Shown piece after piece: positions 1-10,912 of a stretch of DNA of 64,000 bases. A program made the position numbers and the translations under genes. Source of the stretch: Streptomyces iconiensis (GTDB lineage: Bacteria; Actinomycetota; Actinomycetes; Streptomycetales; Streptomycetaceae); assembly GCF_028657195.3 (NCBI RefSeq), contig NZ_JANCPR020000012.1, positions 124,001 through 188,000 on the forward strand, in the 5' to 3' direction. The notes beneath the pieces were generated by a model that saw only the letters and a program-made list of their open reading frames with translations, did not search any database and had not been told where the DNA came from. The number at the start of each line of letters is the position of its first letter. Position 1 is the stretch's first letter.

Positions 1-2425
1 CCGCCGTGTACGCCGCCCACCCGGCCAGCGCCGCCGAGGCCGCCACTCCCGGAGTGCCCGCGGCCGGCGCGCCCGCCGGCCCTGCGAGCAGGGCAGCCGC
101 GACCGTGGCCGCCGCGCCGGTGCGGCCGAGCGCCGGCCGGGGCGCGAGTCCGCGTGGTCCCGGTACGGCGGCCGGGGGCTCGGGCGGCGCCGCTTGCTCA
201 CCCCGCGCACCCATCACCGGCGCCTGTGCGCCGGGGCCGGTACGGAGGACGCGGAGCGTGTGGACCAGGTCGTCCTCGTACGGTGTGCCGATCCGCCACA
301 GCTCGCGCACGGCGGCGCGGCCGTCCCCGATCCGGTCGAGCATCAGCGCGTTGAGGCGCGCGAAGTCGTGCGCGGGGGGCGGTGCGTACGGGGAGAGTTC
401 CTGGTGGACGTGGGCGACCCCGGACATGACAGCGCCCGTGCCGGTGATGCCGAGGTAGCCCTCGTGCTTGCGCACGAAGCGGTCCCAGTCGCCGTTGCCC
501 CGCAGATGGCCCTCGGCGACACACACGACCGACCATGTGTGCGCGGTCTTCTCCGGCCAGTCGGGGTCCGTGCGCAGGGCGCGGCCCCTGGTCTGTACGA
601 CGGCCGTGGGGGTGGTGGCCTCGCTGAGATCGACGAGCGTGTTCACGCCCCGCGCGTCCCAGCCCTCACCGAGCAGGGCACGCGTGCCCACCAGCGCCCG
701 GGTGCCGCCGCTCTCCAGGAAGCGGGTGGCGAGCGGCACCCAGCGGCGGCTGGTCCAGGTGCCCGTCACCTCGACCACATCGGGCGCGGGCCACCCGCTA
801 CCGGCCGCCGGCCCACCTCCCTCCGGTCTCGCTGTCCCGGGCACCCGCTCCTCCGGCTCCCGCTCTTCCGGCTTCGCTGCCTCCGTGGTTCCCGCGGGCT
901 CCAGACCCAGCCGCAGTCCTGGTTCCGCGTCCTGGCAGTAGCGGACGAAGCGTTCAGCGGTGGTGCGTGCGGCGGCGACGGTGCGGCCTGTGACGAGCAG
1001 CGGGGAGAGCGCGGCGGTGCGCGGGTCGGCGGCGAGTTCGCACAGGACCAGCCGCGCCGAGCCCGCCTGCTCGTCCAGCACTCCGTCCAGCCGGGCCGGC
1101 AGCGTGGCCGTAGCGCGCTCGTGGTCGCAGATGACCACGGCGCGCAGCCGGGCCCCCAGTGCCGCGTCCTCGGCGCCGAGGATCTCGCGTACCGCTCCGG
1201 TCTTGGCCGCGCTGCGTGCCAGCACCCTGTCGACGGGGGAGCGTCCCGCGCTGATGCCCCGCGCGGTGAGCCGGTATCCGACGGACGGCAGCGCGGCGCG
1301 TACCGCCTCGACGGCCAGCGCGTCCCTGGGCTCCCGGCTGCCGCTCAGGCAGTGCCGTACCCAGTCGTCCAGCAGCCGCACCCAGTCCCCGGCGTCGGGC
1401 GCCCGCCGGTGTTCCTCGCGCAGCCGGGCGCCCTCGGGCAGCGCGAGCAGGCCGTGGTGGTGGAGGCGCAGCGCGGCTGCGGCCAGTTCGGGCTCCTCGC
1501 GCGCGAAGCGGTGCCAGGGCAGCGCCCGGGTGTCCGTCTTGTCGTGCGCGCGCCGTACGGTGCGCGCGTCGTGCCAGGCCAGGAACGGTACGGAGGCGAA
1601 GCCGGGGTCGAGCAGCTGTGTGGTCAGCTCGGTGAAGCGCTCCGCCTCAGCGCCGATCCAGTCGGCCTCGGACGGCGTCGGCTCGGTCAGCCAGGCGAGT
1701 TCGGAGTAGGGGGCCAGATGGCCGTCACGTACGGCTGCGGGCAGCGAAGGCCCGCGTACCGCGGGCCCGAACAGCTCGTCGACCAGCCGCGCCTGTACGG
1801 GTGTGAGCCGGTCGGGCGGCGTCGCTGTGAGGCCGACGACGGTGACGCCCGGCAGCTCGCGCAGGAGTTCGGCGAGCAACTCGCCCCAGGTGTCGAGGAG
1901 ATGGTGGCACTCGTCCAGGAGCAGGGTGAGGTCTCCCGCGGCGCGCAGCCGGTCGACCAGCTCGCGCCCCTGGGGGCGCAGCCGCCGCAGGTGGCCTGCC
2001 GAGCCCCTGCGCGCACCGCCCTCCTCGGCGACCTCGGCCTCGGGGTCGAAGGTCGCCAGCGACTGGTACGTCAGCACGGTGACCTGCGCGGCCAGGGAGC
2101 GGTCCGTGCCCGCAGGCGCGGGGGCCGGCCTGAAGGCGGCCCACTCGCGCCGCCACTGCTCCTGGATGGCGGTGTTGGGCCCGAGGACGACGGTCCTGCG
2201 GCCCAGCCGCCGCGCGGCCTCCAGCCCCGTGAGGGTCTTGCCCATGCCGGGCGGCAGCACGAGCCAGGCCCGGGAACGTCCCGCGGCGAAGGCCCGCTCC
2301 AGCTCGTCCAGCGCCGCGCGCTGCGGTCCCCTCAGCGGTACGGGCGGACGCGTGGCGGCCAGGTCCGCGTGTACGCGCGCCGCGTCGGCCTGCCCGCGCG
2401 CCGGGTCCTCGTGTCCGTGCGCCAT
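1..2425 (-). CDS. DEAD/DEAH-box (SF2) helicase, 3' end beyond window
   Basis: The first 808 residues are in the window; the C-terminus runs off the left edge. ATG at 2425 follows a strong GGGGGAGG five bases upstream. Visible motifs are those of an SF2 helicase of the XPB/ERCC3-like kind: PPGMGKT (about residue 60), DECHHL (about 180), TATPPD (about 215), then a C-terminal helicase half with GTRALLGEGWDARG and QTRGRALR (motifs V and VI). It should hydrolyse ATP and translocate on nucleic acid; the substrate is unknown. It lies 49 bases after the MBL-fold gene on the same strand, so co-transcription is likely. Odd: the last ~60 visible residues are Ala/Gly-rich and hydrophobic, suggesting a membrane segment after the helicase core. 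Helicase family confident; role unknown. Confidence 0.88.
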   Translation of the reverse strand, partial: MAHGHEDPARGQADAARVHADLAATRPPVPLRGPQRAALDELERAFAAGRSRAWLVLPPGMGKTLTGLEAARRLGRRTVVLGPNTAIQEQWRREWAAFRPAPAPAGTDRSLAAQVTVLTYQSLATFDPEAEVAEEGGARRGSAGHLRRLRPQGRELVDRLRAAGDLTLLLDECHHLLDTWGELLAELLRELPGVTVVGLTATPPDRLTPVQARLVDELFGPAVRGPSLPAAVRDGHLAPYSELAWLTEPTPSEADWIGAEAERFTELTTQLLDPGFASVPFLAWHDARTVRRAHDKTDTRALPWHRFAREEPELAAAALRLHHHGLLALPEGARLREEHRRAPDAGDWVRLLDDWVRHCLSGSREPRDALAVEAVRAALPSVGYRLTARGISAGRSPVDRVLARSAAKTGAVREILGAEDAALGARLRAVVICDHERATATLPARLDGVLDEQAGSARLVLCELAADPRTAALSPLLVTGRTVAAARTTAERFVRYCQDAEPGLRLGLEPAGTTEAAKPEEREPEERVPGTARPEGGGPAAGSGWPAPDVVEVTGTWTSRRWVPLATRFLESGGTRALVGTRALLGEGWDARGVNTLVDLSEATTPTAVVQTRGRALRTDPDWPEKTAHTWSVVCVAEGHLRGNGDWDRFVRKHEGYLGITGTGAVMSGVAHVHQELSPYAPPPAHDFARLNALMLDRIGDGRAAVRELWRIGTPYEDDLVHTLRVLRTGPGAQAPVMGARGEQAAPPEPPAAVPGPRGLAPRPALGRTGAAATVAAALLAGPAGAPAAGTPGVAASAALAGWAAYTA

Positions 2426-2474
2426 GCGCGCCTCCCCCGGTCGCACGCTGCCGCTCCCCCGCGGCGCACCGCCG

Positions 2475-3131
2475 CTACCAGCCGCGAGCCCGCCACTCGT
2501 CCAGGTGCGGGCGCTCGGCGCCGAGGGTGGTGTCGTCGCCGTGGCCCGGGTAGACCCAGGTCTCGTCGGGGAGTTGACCGAAGAGCTTGGTCTCGATGCC
2601 GTCCAGGAGGCTGGTGAACGCCGCAGGGTCGCCCCAGGTGTTCCCGACCCCGCCCGGGAAGAGGCAGTCGCCGGTGAACAGATGGGGGTGTCCGTGCGGG
2701 TCGTCGTAGACCAGCGCGATGGATCCCGGGGTGTGCCCGCTCAGGTGACGGGCCGTCAGCTCGATGTCGCCGAACCGCACGGTGTCCCCGTCGTCCACGG
2801 GGACGTCGGTGGGCACGTCGATGCCCTCCAGGTCGTACCTGCCCGCGTACGTGCGCGCTCCGGTGGCTGCGACGACGGTGCTCAGCGCCTGCCAGTGGTC
2901 GCCGTGCCTGTGCGTGGTGACGACGGAGGCGATGCCGTCCTCACCGATGAGCCGCAGCAGGGTCTCGGACTCGTCGGCCGCGTCGATCAGAAGCTGCTCG
3001 CCCGTGGTCCTACAGCGCAGCAAGTACGCGTTGTTGTTCATGGAACCGACGGCGACCTTCGAGATCATCAGTGCCGGCAACTCGTGCACGTCCGCGGGCC
3101 CGCCGACCCTCACCACTCCGCTGTAAGCCAT
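2475..3131 (-). CDS. Metallo-beta-lactamase-fold hydrolase (glyoxalase II-like)
   Basis: 218 residues, one domain. The zinc-binding signature THRHGDHW (about residues 114-121) plus later GHTPGS and GDCLFPGG mark the MBL fold, closest in style to hydroxyacylglutathione hydrolase-type proteins; in an actinomycete the thiol ester substrate would be mycothiol- or CoA-linked, which is inference. No Shine-Dalgarno precedes ATG 3131. Instead TAGGCT (3138-3143 on the minus strand) ends six bases before the ATG, consistent with a leaderless transcript. The helicase gene follows 49 bases downstream. Cytoplasmic; no signal peptide. Fold certain, substrate not. Confidence 0.85.
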   Translation of the reverse strand: MAYSGVVRVGGPADVHELPALMISKVAVGSMNNNAYLLRCRTTGEQLLIDAADESETLLRLIGEDGIASVVTTHRHGDHWQALSTVVAATGARTYAGRYDLEGIDVPTDVPVDDGDTVRFGDIELTARHLSGHTPGSIALVYDDPHGHPHLFTGDCLFPGGVGNTWGDPAAFTSLLDGIETKLFGQLPDETWVYPGHGDDTTLGAERPHLDEWRARGW

Positions 3132-3137
3132 GGCCCC

Positions 3138-3143
3138 AGCCTA
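3138..3143 (-). promoter_or_regulatory. -10-like element of the MBL gene (leaderless candidate)
   Basis: TAGGCT matches TANNNT and ends six bases before ATG 3131, with no ribosome binding site between. Transcription would then begin at or next to the start codon. No convincing -35 hexamer. Confidence 0.4.
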
Positions 3144-3213
3144 GAGTCTCCCGCCGCCACGGTACGGAGGCGGGCCGGTTCGGGGGAGCGCTCGGGCCGG
3201 GCCCGGCGGAGCG

Positions 3214-3915
3214 CTACAGCGGCGGCAGTGCGGGCAGGGACTCGCGCGCCGAGAGGCCGCTGCCGCTCGTACGCCCGGTGAGCCAGCCGACCAGGGCGAC
3301 GGGGGTGCCGGCGACGACGAGCGGGCCCTCACCGGCCGCCTGCTCCGCTCCCGTACGCCAGGTCCTGCCGTCCTCGGCGCGCAGTTCGAGTGCCGTGGAG
3401 ATGCCGGGGTGGCCCGAGAAGCGGTTCGCCATGTAGGCCAGCTGACGGTCCACGAAGGAGCCGGGGAGGTCTTCCAGCGTGTAGCCGATACCGAGGTCGA
3501 CGTGGTGCAGCTCGACCTCGCCCCAGCGGCGGAAGGGGAGCGAGGAGGCGCGGTCGGTGACGCCGTTGCGCAGCGTGACGGTGCGGTTCCAGTCCTCTTC
3601 GCCGAGTTCGGCGAAGGCCGTGGCGAGGCGGGAGGAGCTGACGCGGACGTCGTCGAGCAGGGTGCCGAGCGCACGGGAGGCGCCGTTCTCGATGTCCGCT
3701 TCGCGCTTTTCGCCGCTGGCGTACATCGGCCTTCCCGCCAGCACGTTCAAGAGCGCGTCGGCGTTACGTGCGAGGTGGGTGAGGACATGGCCCCGGGTCC
3801 AGCCGGGGAGCTGGGAGGGCTCGGGAACGGCGGAACCCTCCAGCTTCATGAGGGCGCTCAGCAGCTCTTCCGTGGCGGACCTTACGAGGTCGGCGTCGTG
3901 CGCGGGCGTGGTCAT
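3214..3915 (-). CDS. Mycothiol-dependent maleylpyruvate isomerase family protein
   Basis: 233 residues. The N-terminal helical bundle with LPGWTRGHVLTHLARNAD (about residues 38-55) is the hallmark of the DinB-like, mycothiol-dependent maleylpyruvate isomerase family. The histidine of that segment is one of the metal ligands in the family. Such proteins bind a divalent metal and may transfer or isomerise mycothiol conjugates; the actual substrate cannot be read from sequence. ATG 3915 has no Shine-Dalgarno but TAACTT ends six bases upstream, so translation may be leaderless. It is divergent from uvrA. The next gene on the same strand, MBL-fold, begins 82 bases downstream. Family assignment good, reaction unknown. 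Confidence 0.82.
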   Translation of the reverse strand: MTTPAHDADLVRSATEELLSALMKLEGSAVPEPSQLPGWTRGHVLTHLARNADALLNVLAGRPMYASGEKREADIENGASRALGTLLDDVRVSSSRLATAFAELGEEDWNRTVTLRNGVTDRASSLPFRRWGEVELHHVDLGIGYTLEDLPGSFVDRQLAYMANRFSGHPGISTALELRAEDGRTWRTGAEQAAGEGPLVVAGTPVALVGWLTGRTSGSGLSARESLPALPPL

Positions 3916-3921
3916 GATCCA

Positions 3922-3945
3922 AAGTTAGTCCCGCCACACCTTCGG
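3922..3945 (-). promoter_or_regulatory. Leaderless promoter candidate of the isomerase-family gene
   Basis: On the minus strand TAACTT (3922-3927) ends six bases before ATG 3915, and TTCCAC lies 18 bases further upstream as a weak -35. The predicted start of transcription coincides with the ATG. Confidence 0.45.
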
Positions 3946-3973
3946 GTGGAAGATGGCAAGACCGGGCCTTAAT

Positions 3974-3989
3974 TCGAAAGCACGTGCTA
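3974..3989 (+). promoter_or_regulatory. Weak LexA/SOS-box-like sequence upstream of uvrA
   Basis: TCGAAAGCACGTGCTA resembles the actinobacterial SOS box TCGAAC-N4-GTTCGA only in its left half and partly in its right half, and contains the palindrome GCACGTGC. It lies 160 bases upstream of the GTG. Recorded because uvrA is SOS-regulated in several bacteria; the match is poor. Confidence 0.2.
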
Positions 3990-4149
3990 TAGGCTCGGGG
4001 GAGGCTCCGTGCCAGGAAGCGAAGGACACTCCGGTCGGCGCCGTCCTACTCTTGGGGATGCCCCGTGCCGCCACGGGCGCTTCACCCCCCTCCGCCGCGC
4101 AGCACGGCTCGCGGCTCCGTAGCGGCTCACATGAAAGGTGCCAGCCAGC

Positions 4150-7266
<3,117 letters not shown>

Positions 7267-7278
7267 GGGCCGGGGACG

Positions 7279-7284
7279 TAGAGT
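7279..7284 (+). promoter_or_regulatory. -10-like element directly before the Rieske gene
   Basis: TAGAGT ends seven bases before GTG 7292. There is no Shine-Dalgarno in between, so a leaderless mRNA starting inside the uvrA-Rieske gap is plausible, in addition to read-through from uvrA. Confidence 0.35.
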
Positions 7285-7291
7285 ACGGCGC

Positions 7292-7729
7292 GTGACGAGC
7301 AACGAACCGCGGACCACGCGCCGCACCGTCCTCTGCGGCGCGGCACTCGCCGCACTCGGTCTCACCGCCGCCGCGTGCGGGGGCTCCGACGACGACGGTG
7401 GCGGCTCCGACGGCTCCGCGGCCCCGGACAAGTCCGTTGAGCTGGGCGCGTCGAGCGCCGTCCCCGTCGGAGGCGCGAAGCTGTACCCCGAGCAGAAGCT
7501 GCTGGTGGCGCAGCCCGAGAAGGGCGACTTCAAGGCGTTCAGCGCGGTGTGCACCCACCAGGGAAGCGTGCTGGGCGAGGTGGTGAAGGGCGAGGCGGTC
7601 TGCCCCCTGCACGGCAGCAGGTTCGCCGTGGACACCGGGAAGGTCGAGAAAGGGCCCGCCACCAAGCCGTTGCCCTCCGTCCCCGTGAAGGTGAGCGGCG
7701 GCAAGCTCGTCGCGGGGCCCGACAAGTAG
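7292..7729 (+). CDS. Secreted/lipid-anchored Rieske [2Fe-2S] protein
   Basis: 145 residues. The N-terminus has a twin-arginine motif (TTRRTVLCG) followed by a hydrophobic stretch and an AAACGG lipobox-like cysteine, so export by Tat and lipid anchoring are likely. The mature part carries both halves of a Rieske centre: CTHQGS (about residue 86) and CPLHGSRF (about 105), giving the two Cys and two His ligands of a [2Fe-2S] cluster. This is a minimal single-domain Rieske protein; electron partner unknown. A Gly/Asp/Ser-rich linker sits between lipobox and domain. It is 25 bases after uvrA but a functional link to repair is not evident. Confidence 0.88.
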   Translation: MTSNEPRTTRRTVLCGAALAALGLTAAACGGSDDDGGGSDGSAAPDKSVELGASSAVPVGGAKLYPEQKLLVAQPEKGDFKAFSAVCTHQGSVLGEVVKGEAVCPLHGSRFAVDTGKVEKGPATKPLPSVPVKVSGGKLVAGPDK

Positions 7730-7879
7730 TTCCGCGCGGCCCGGTCACCCACATGTGTGGTCCCGCGCGGTGGCACGGTTCCGGCCCGGTGGAGTTGCCC
7801 GAGTGCGCTGGAGTCGGCCCCGGTCCTGTGGCGCGGTTCCGGCCCCCGCGGTGCGGCTTCGCCCCTGTGGACCGTTCCC

Positions 7880-7902
7880 CGGGGCCTGTTCCAGTGGCCC
7901 CG
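7880..7902. terminator. Hairpin between convergent Rieske and HTH genes
   Basis: CGGGGCC (7880-7886) pairs with GGCCCCG (7896-7902) around a nine-base loop; no U-run, as usual in Streptomyces. It sits ten bases before the stop of the minus-strand regulator gene, so it could serve both strands. Confidence 0.5.
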
Positions 7903-7911
7903 TCGGGTGTC

Positions 7912-8841
7912 TCAGTCCCAGTCCCAGCCGATGCCGAGGATGCCGGGGCCCGCCCCCGCCCGTACGAGGTGGACGGTACGGTTCGCGCCGCTCAGGGTGA
8001 GGTCCTGGGTGTGCGAGGGACGCGCAGCCGCCGAGGCGCGCGAGAAGCTGAGGCAGCGTACGGGGAGCGCCGTCGCGTCGAAGCACACCTGGAGCACGTA
8101 CTGCCCGCCGCCGAAGCTGAACCCCCGTACGTACTCCCGGCTTTCGCCTCCCGTACCGTCCTCGAACGCGTACCCGAAGACATAGGTCTCGCCGGCCCGT
8201 AGCCGGGTATCGAAGAGCAGTTCAGCGACGACGACGCTCGCACCCGCGTGCCACCGCACGCGCCCGACGCGGCAGTTCTCCTCCGCGTGCACGCGGACGC
8301 TCGCGGGCGCGCAGCCCGGGTCGCCGTGGTGGATGGCGAGATAGCGGTCGACGCCGTCCCTGTGTGCGCGGACGGCCTGCTGCGAGGCGCGGGTGAGGAG
8401 TTCGCGGTGCGGGCCGATACGGACGCGCTCCCAGTGGTCGAGGGTGTGCAGGCCGCCGTCGAGCGGCGCCTCCAGTTCGGTGAGGAGACCGCGCAGGACG
8501 TCGGAGCGTGCGACGAGCGTCTGGTACGAGCGGGAGGCGGGCCGCTCGCAGCCGGCTCCGCCGGCGGACGCCAGATGCCGGGTGAGCGAGTCGGCGGGCA
8601 GGTCGAGGACCTCTTCGAGGGCCCGCACGGCGCGCAGCGACTCGCTGCGCGCTGGACGGCGCGCGCCCTGCTGCCAGTAACTGAGGCTGGTGACACCGAC
8701 GTTGATGCCGCGCTGCGCCAGCCGGTGCCGCACCCTGTGGAGGGCGAGGCCGCGTGCCTCGATGGCGGCGCGGAGTGCGTGGTGGAAGGGGCCGTCGCGC
8801 AGCGCGCGGGACAGCTCGGCCTCCCTGGAGTGAACGTTCAC
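7912..8841 (-). CDS. XRE-like helix-turn-helix regulator with large C-terminal domain
   Basis: 309 residues from GTG 8841 (GGGAAGG lies upstream, rather far; an alternative GTG at 8895 has no ribosome binding site). Residues about 30-80 (ALHRVRHRLAQRG ... SYWQQGARRPARSESL) read as a helix-turn-helix of the Cro/CI type with the usual W-x-x-G-x-R-x-P segment. The remaining ~200 residues form a sensor or effector domain I do not recognise. It is divergent from the cysteine-protease pair, making it the obvious candidate regulator. The perfect palindrome GTGAACGTTCAC overlaps its own start codon, suggesting autoregulation; this is inference. Confidence 0.7.
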   Translation of the reverse strand: MNVHSREAELSRALRDGPFHHALRAAIEARGLALHRVRHRLAQRGINVGVTSLSYWQQGARRPARSESLRAVRALEEVLDLPADSLTRHLASAGGAGCERPASRSYQTLVARSDVLRGLLTELEAPLDGGLHTLDHWERVRIGPHRELLTRASQQAVRAHRDGVDRYLAIHHGDPGCAPASVRVHAEENCRVGRVRWHAGASVVVAELLFDTRLRAGETYVFGYAFEDGTGGESREYVRGFSFGGGQYVLQVCFDATALPVRCLSFSRASAAARPSHTQDLTLSGANRTVHLVRAGAGPGILGIGWDWD

Positions 8842-8915
8842 CGCCGCCGCACCGCCTTCCCGCCGCTGACCAGCCGGCGTGCCGTGACCATTCACATCTG
8901 GACCGGCACGTTCAC
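8830..8915. promoter_or_regulatory. Candidate operator cluster: GTGAACGTTCAC and half sites
   Basis: The 12-base perfect palindrome GTGAACGTTCAC occupies 8830-8841. An imperfect copy GTGACCATTCAC lies at 8884-8895 and a GTTCAC half site at 8910-8915, all in the divergent control region of the HTH gene and the protease gene. The spacing (54 and 20 bases) does not fit the 11-base direct repeats of PHO boxes. Confidence 0.4.
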
Positions 8916-8944
8916 ACCGCCTCCCTGCCCCGTATTGAAGCGTG

Positions 8945-8973
8945 TTGACCAGGTCCCGACAACTCACGATGCT
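8945..8973 (+). promoter_or_regulatory. Sigma-HrdB-type promoter of the protease pair
   Basis: TTGACC (8945-8950), a 17-base spacer and GATGCT (8968-8973). The -35 is a near-consensus hexamer. Transcription would start near 8980, leaving a leader of about 58 bases before ATG 9038. Confidence 0.45.
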
Positions 8974-9037
8974 CATCGGCAGCAGCATCCGGATGCGCTC
9001 CTCCACCCCCCCCCTTCGTCCCCCTGGGAGGAACGCG

Positions 9038-9685
9038 ATGCCCCAACTGTCCCTTCGCCGCCGTGAACCCGGCGGTCGAAGCCGTACGCGCCGCAGACGG
9101 CTCACCCTGGCTGCCGCTGTGGCCGCAGCGCTGATCGCCGTACCCACCGCTGTCGCCACGGCGGCGCCCGACGCCTCCTCGCCCGGCGGCTCGCCGCAGG
9201 TCCTGGCGGCCAAGCGGCTCAACATCACCATGCAGGCACAGCAGTTGAGCAACTGGTGCTGGGCGGCCGGCGGCAACACCATCGCCGCCTACATGGGCAA
9301 GAACTACAACCAGAACGCCTTCTGCAACGCCGCCTTCGGCCGCAGCCAGGGCAGCTCCTGCCCGAACAACCAGGCCACGCTCGGCAACGTGCAGAACGGG
9401 CTGCGCTGGATGGGCCTCAACCCGGGCTCGTACGTGTCCGGCTGGCTGAACTACAGCACCGTGCAGCGCGAGGTGAACGCCGACCGGCCGGTCGAGACCC
9501 GTATCCAGTGGAGCTCGGGCGGCGGCCACATGCACGTCCTCTACGGCTACGACACCAGCCAGAGCTGGGTCTACTGGGGCGACCCGTGGCCCTCCAACAG
9601 CCGCTACAACTGGGCGTCGCACAACTGGTACATCAACAACAACCAGTTCTCGTGGACCCATTCGCTCTACGGGATCGGAGCGTGA
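9038..9685 (+). CDS. Secreted papain-like cysteine protease
   Basis: 215 residues; ATG 9038 follows GGGAGG. A long Arg-rich n-region and a hydrophobic core (about residues 21-42, ending ATAAPD) form a signal peptide, so the enzyme is exported. The catalytic site is readable: QQLSNWCWAA holds the nucleophile (Cys74), SGGGHMHVLYGYD the histidine (about 164), and YWGDPW the Asp. This order and the SNWCWAA context fit the papain-like AvrRpt2/C39-like peptidase families. Two further cysteines (CNAAF, SSCPNN) may form a disulfide. The stop is followed five bases later by the next ATG, so the two genes are tightly linked. Substrate unknown; the partner protein is one candidate. Confidence 0.85.
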   Translation: MPQLSLRRREPGGRSRTRRRRLTLAAAVAAALIAVPTAVATAAPDASSPGGSPQVLAAKRLNITMQAQQLSNWCWAAGGNTIAAYMGKNYNQNAFCNAAFGRSQGSSCPNNQATLGNVQNGLRWMGLNPGSYVSGWLNYSTVQREVNADRPVETRIQWSSGGGHMHVLYGYDTSQSWVYWGDPWPSNSRYNWASHNWYINNNQFSWTHSLYGIGA

Positions 9686-9690
9686 GGTCC

Positions 9691-10731
9691 ATGACAGCGC
9701 AGCGGCACACCACAGGGCACGCGGAAAGCACCGGACGCCCGCGGCACACCACAGGGTCCACCGGAAAGCGCCCATCAGGACGCGCGGAAGGCCGTCTCCT
9801 CGGAGCGGCGGCGCTCAGGGCCGCGGCGGCGGGAGCGCTGACCGTCGCACTACTGGGCATCGCCCCGTACGCGCAGGCGGCGGGCGACGACAAGGGACGG
9901 GCGGCGCCCGAGCCGCCCGCCAGGGGCTCGGCTCCTGCGGCGCAGCAGGCGGCGTCCGACGACGGCACGCTGAAGACGCTCTCGCGGTTCTTCGCGCGGG
10001 ACGGCGCCGTGAGCGCCAAGAAGGCCGACCCCCGGATCGTCGGCAAGGCCGTGCCCGTCTACACCCTGTCGGCCGGTTTCGTGACAGCGGCCAAGGCAGG
10101 CGCGGCGCGGACACCCGTCGCCGAACTGGAGGTGTTCGCCAGCGAGGCGGTCTCCTCCGACGGGCAGCGTGCCTCCGTGATGGCGGCGCGTACCGGCGGC
10201 GACTGGCGGGTGGTCAACATCGCGACCGGTGACGACGAGACCAGGTACGCCGCCATGGGTGCGAAGAAGGCGCCCGGCGGCACGGTCTTCCAGGAGCCGC
10301 AGATCGACGCGTGGTACGTCCTCAGAGGGACGCGTGTGCTGCCCCTGGACCCGGACGCCCGTAAGGCGGTCGGCGCCGGAGGGACCAGCCTGGGCGCGTT
10401 CCACCAGAGAGTGCACGCCGAGTACGCGGACAAGCTGCCGGGGTCGGCGTACGACAGGAAGGGGCTCGCGGGTGGCTTCGGCCCTGAGGACCACGGCGGT
10501 GCGCGCGTGGACGGCGGAGCCGCAGCTCCGGGGACACGGGCACAGGGCCCTGACGCCGACGGGCCAGCGGCGGTCCAGCGCGCCGAGCGGGCGGCGGTGT
10601 CCCGGGCGAGCGGCCAGGGCGATGCCGTGGGCACCGTCGCCGCTACGGCCGGCGCGGGCGCGCTCGTGCTGGGTGCTGCCGCGGGTGGCACATGGCTGAT
10701 CCGGCGCAGAGCAGGGGCCGCGCGCGGCTGA
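9691..10731 (+). CDS. Type I membrane-anchored extracellular protein, partner of the protease
   Basis: 346 residues from ATG 9691, five bases after the protease stop; GTGAGG overlapping that stop is the ribosome binding site, so translation is probably coupled. A hydrophobic segment (about residues 37-60, ending YAQAAGDD) is a signal peptide after a 36-residue polar leader, and a C-terminal segment (GTVAATAGAGALVLGAAAGG) followed by RRRAG is a single membrane anchor. Between them is a mostly extracellular region of ~250 residues that I do not recognise. It contains almost no cysteine. Pairing suggests it is substrate, inhibitor or scaffold of the protease. Function unknown. Confidence 0.7.
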   Translation: MTAQRHTTGHAESTGRPRHTTGSTGKRPSGRAEGRLLGAAALRAAAAGALTVALLGIAPYAQAAGDDKGRAAPEPPARGSAPAAQQAASDDGTLKTLSRFFARDGAVSAKKADPRIVGKAVPVYTLSAGFVTAAKAGAARTPVAELEVFASEAVSSDGQRASVMAARTGGDWRVVNIATGDDETRYAAMGAKKAPGGTVFQEPQIDAWYVLRGTRVLPLDPDARKAVGAGGTSLGAFHQRVHAEYADKLPGSAYDRKGLAGGFGPEDHGGARVDGGAAAPGTRAQGPDADGPAAVQRAERAAVSRASGQGDAVGTVAATAGAGALVLGAAAGGTWLIRRRAGAARG

Positions 10732-10754
10732 GGCCCTCCGCCGCGCACCCCGAC

Positions 10755-10789
10755 GGTGCCCCGGTCCGCTGCCGGCGGGCCGGGGCACC
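10755..10789 (+). terminator. Strong hairpin after the protease pair
   Basis: GGTGCCCCGG (10755-10764) pairs perfectly with CCGGGGCACC (10780-10789) around a 15-base loop, 24 bases after the stop at 10731. Ten GC-rich base pairs without a U-run. Confidence 0.7.
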
Positions 10790-10827
10790 GGTGTGCCCTG
10801 CTGTTTCCCTCGATTTCTCCCGGGTCC

Positions 10828-10843
10828 TCTGGTGTAGACCGGT
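10828..10843 (+). promoter_or_regulatory. Candidate DasR-responsive element
   Basis: TCTGGTGTAGACCGGT matches the Streptomyces DasR consensus ACTGGTCTAGACCACT at 13 of 16 positions, counting the allowed C/G positions. It lies 70 bases upstream of the gene encoding a GlcNAc-phosphodiester-type glycosidase. DasR is the GntR-type repressor of amino-sugar metabolism; the link here is inference from motif plus gene content. Confidence 0.4.
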
Positions 10844-10912
10844 CCCCCTTGGGACGCTGTGCCGCACTCTGCGCAGAAAGCGCAGTGAACACTGGTGTTT
10901 GTGGGGGACGTT

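Noticed and set aside
194-2617. Very long plus-strand open frame (807 codons) opposite the helicase
   Set aside because: It is antisense to a gene with intact helicase motifs; long antisense frames are routine at this GC content, and it shows no family motif.
8884-8915. Reading the ATTCAC/GTTCAC sites as PhoP boxes
   Set aside because: Spacing is 20 bases instead of 11 or 22, and the perfect palindrome at 8830-8841 points to a dimeric HTH regulator instead.
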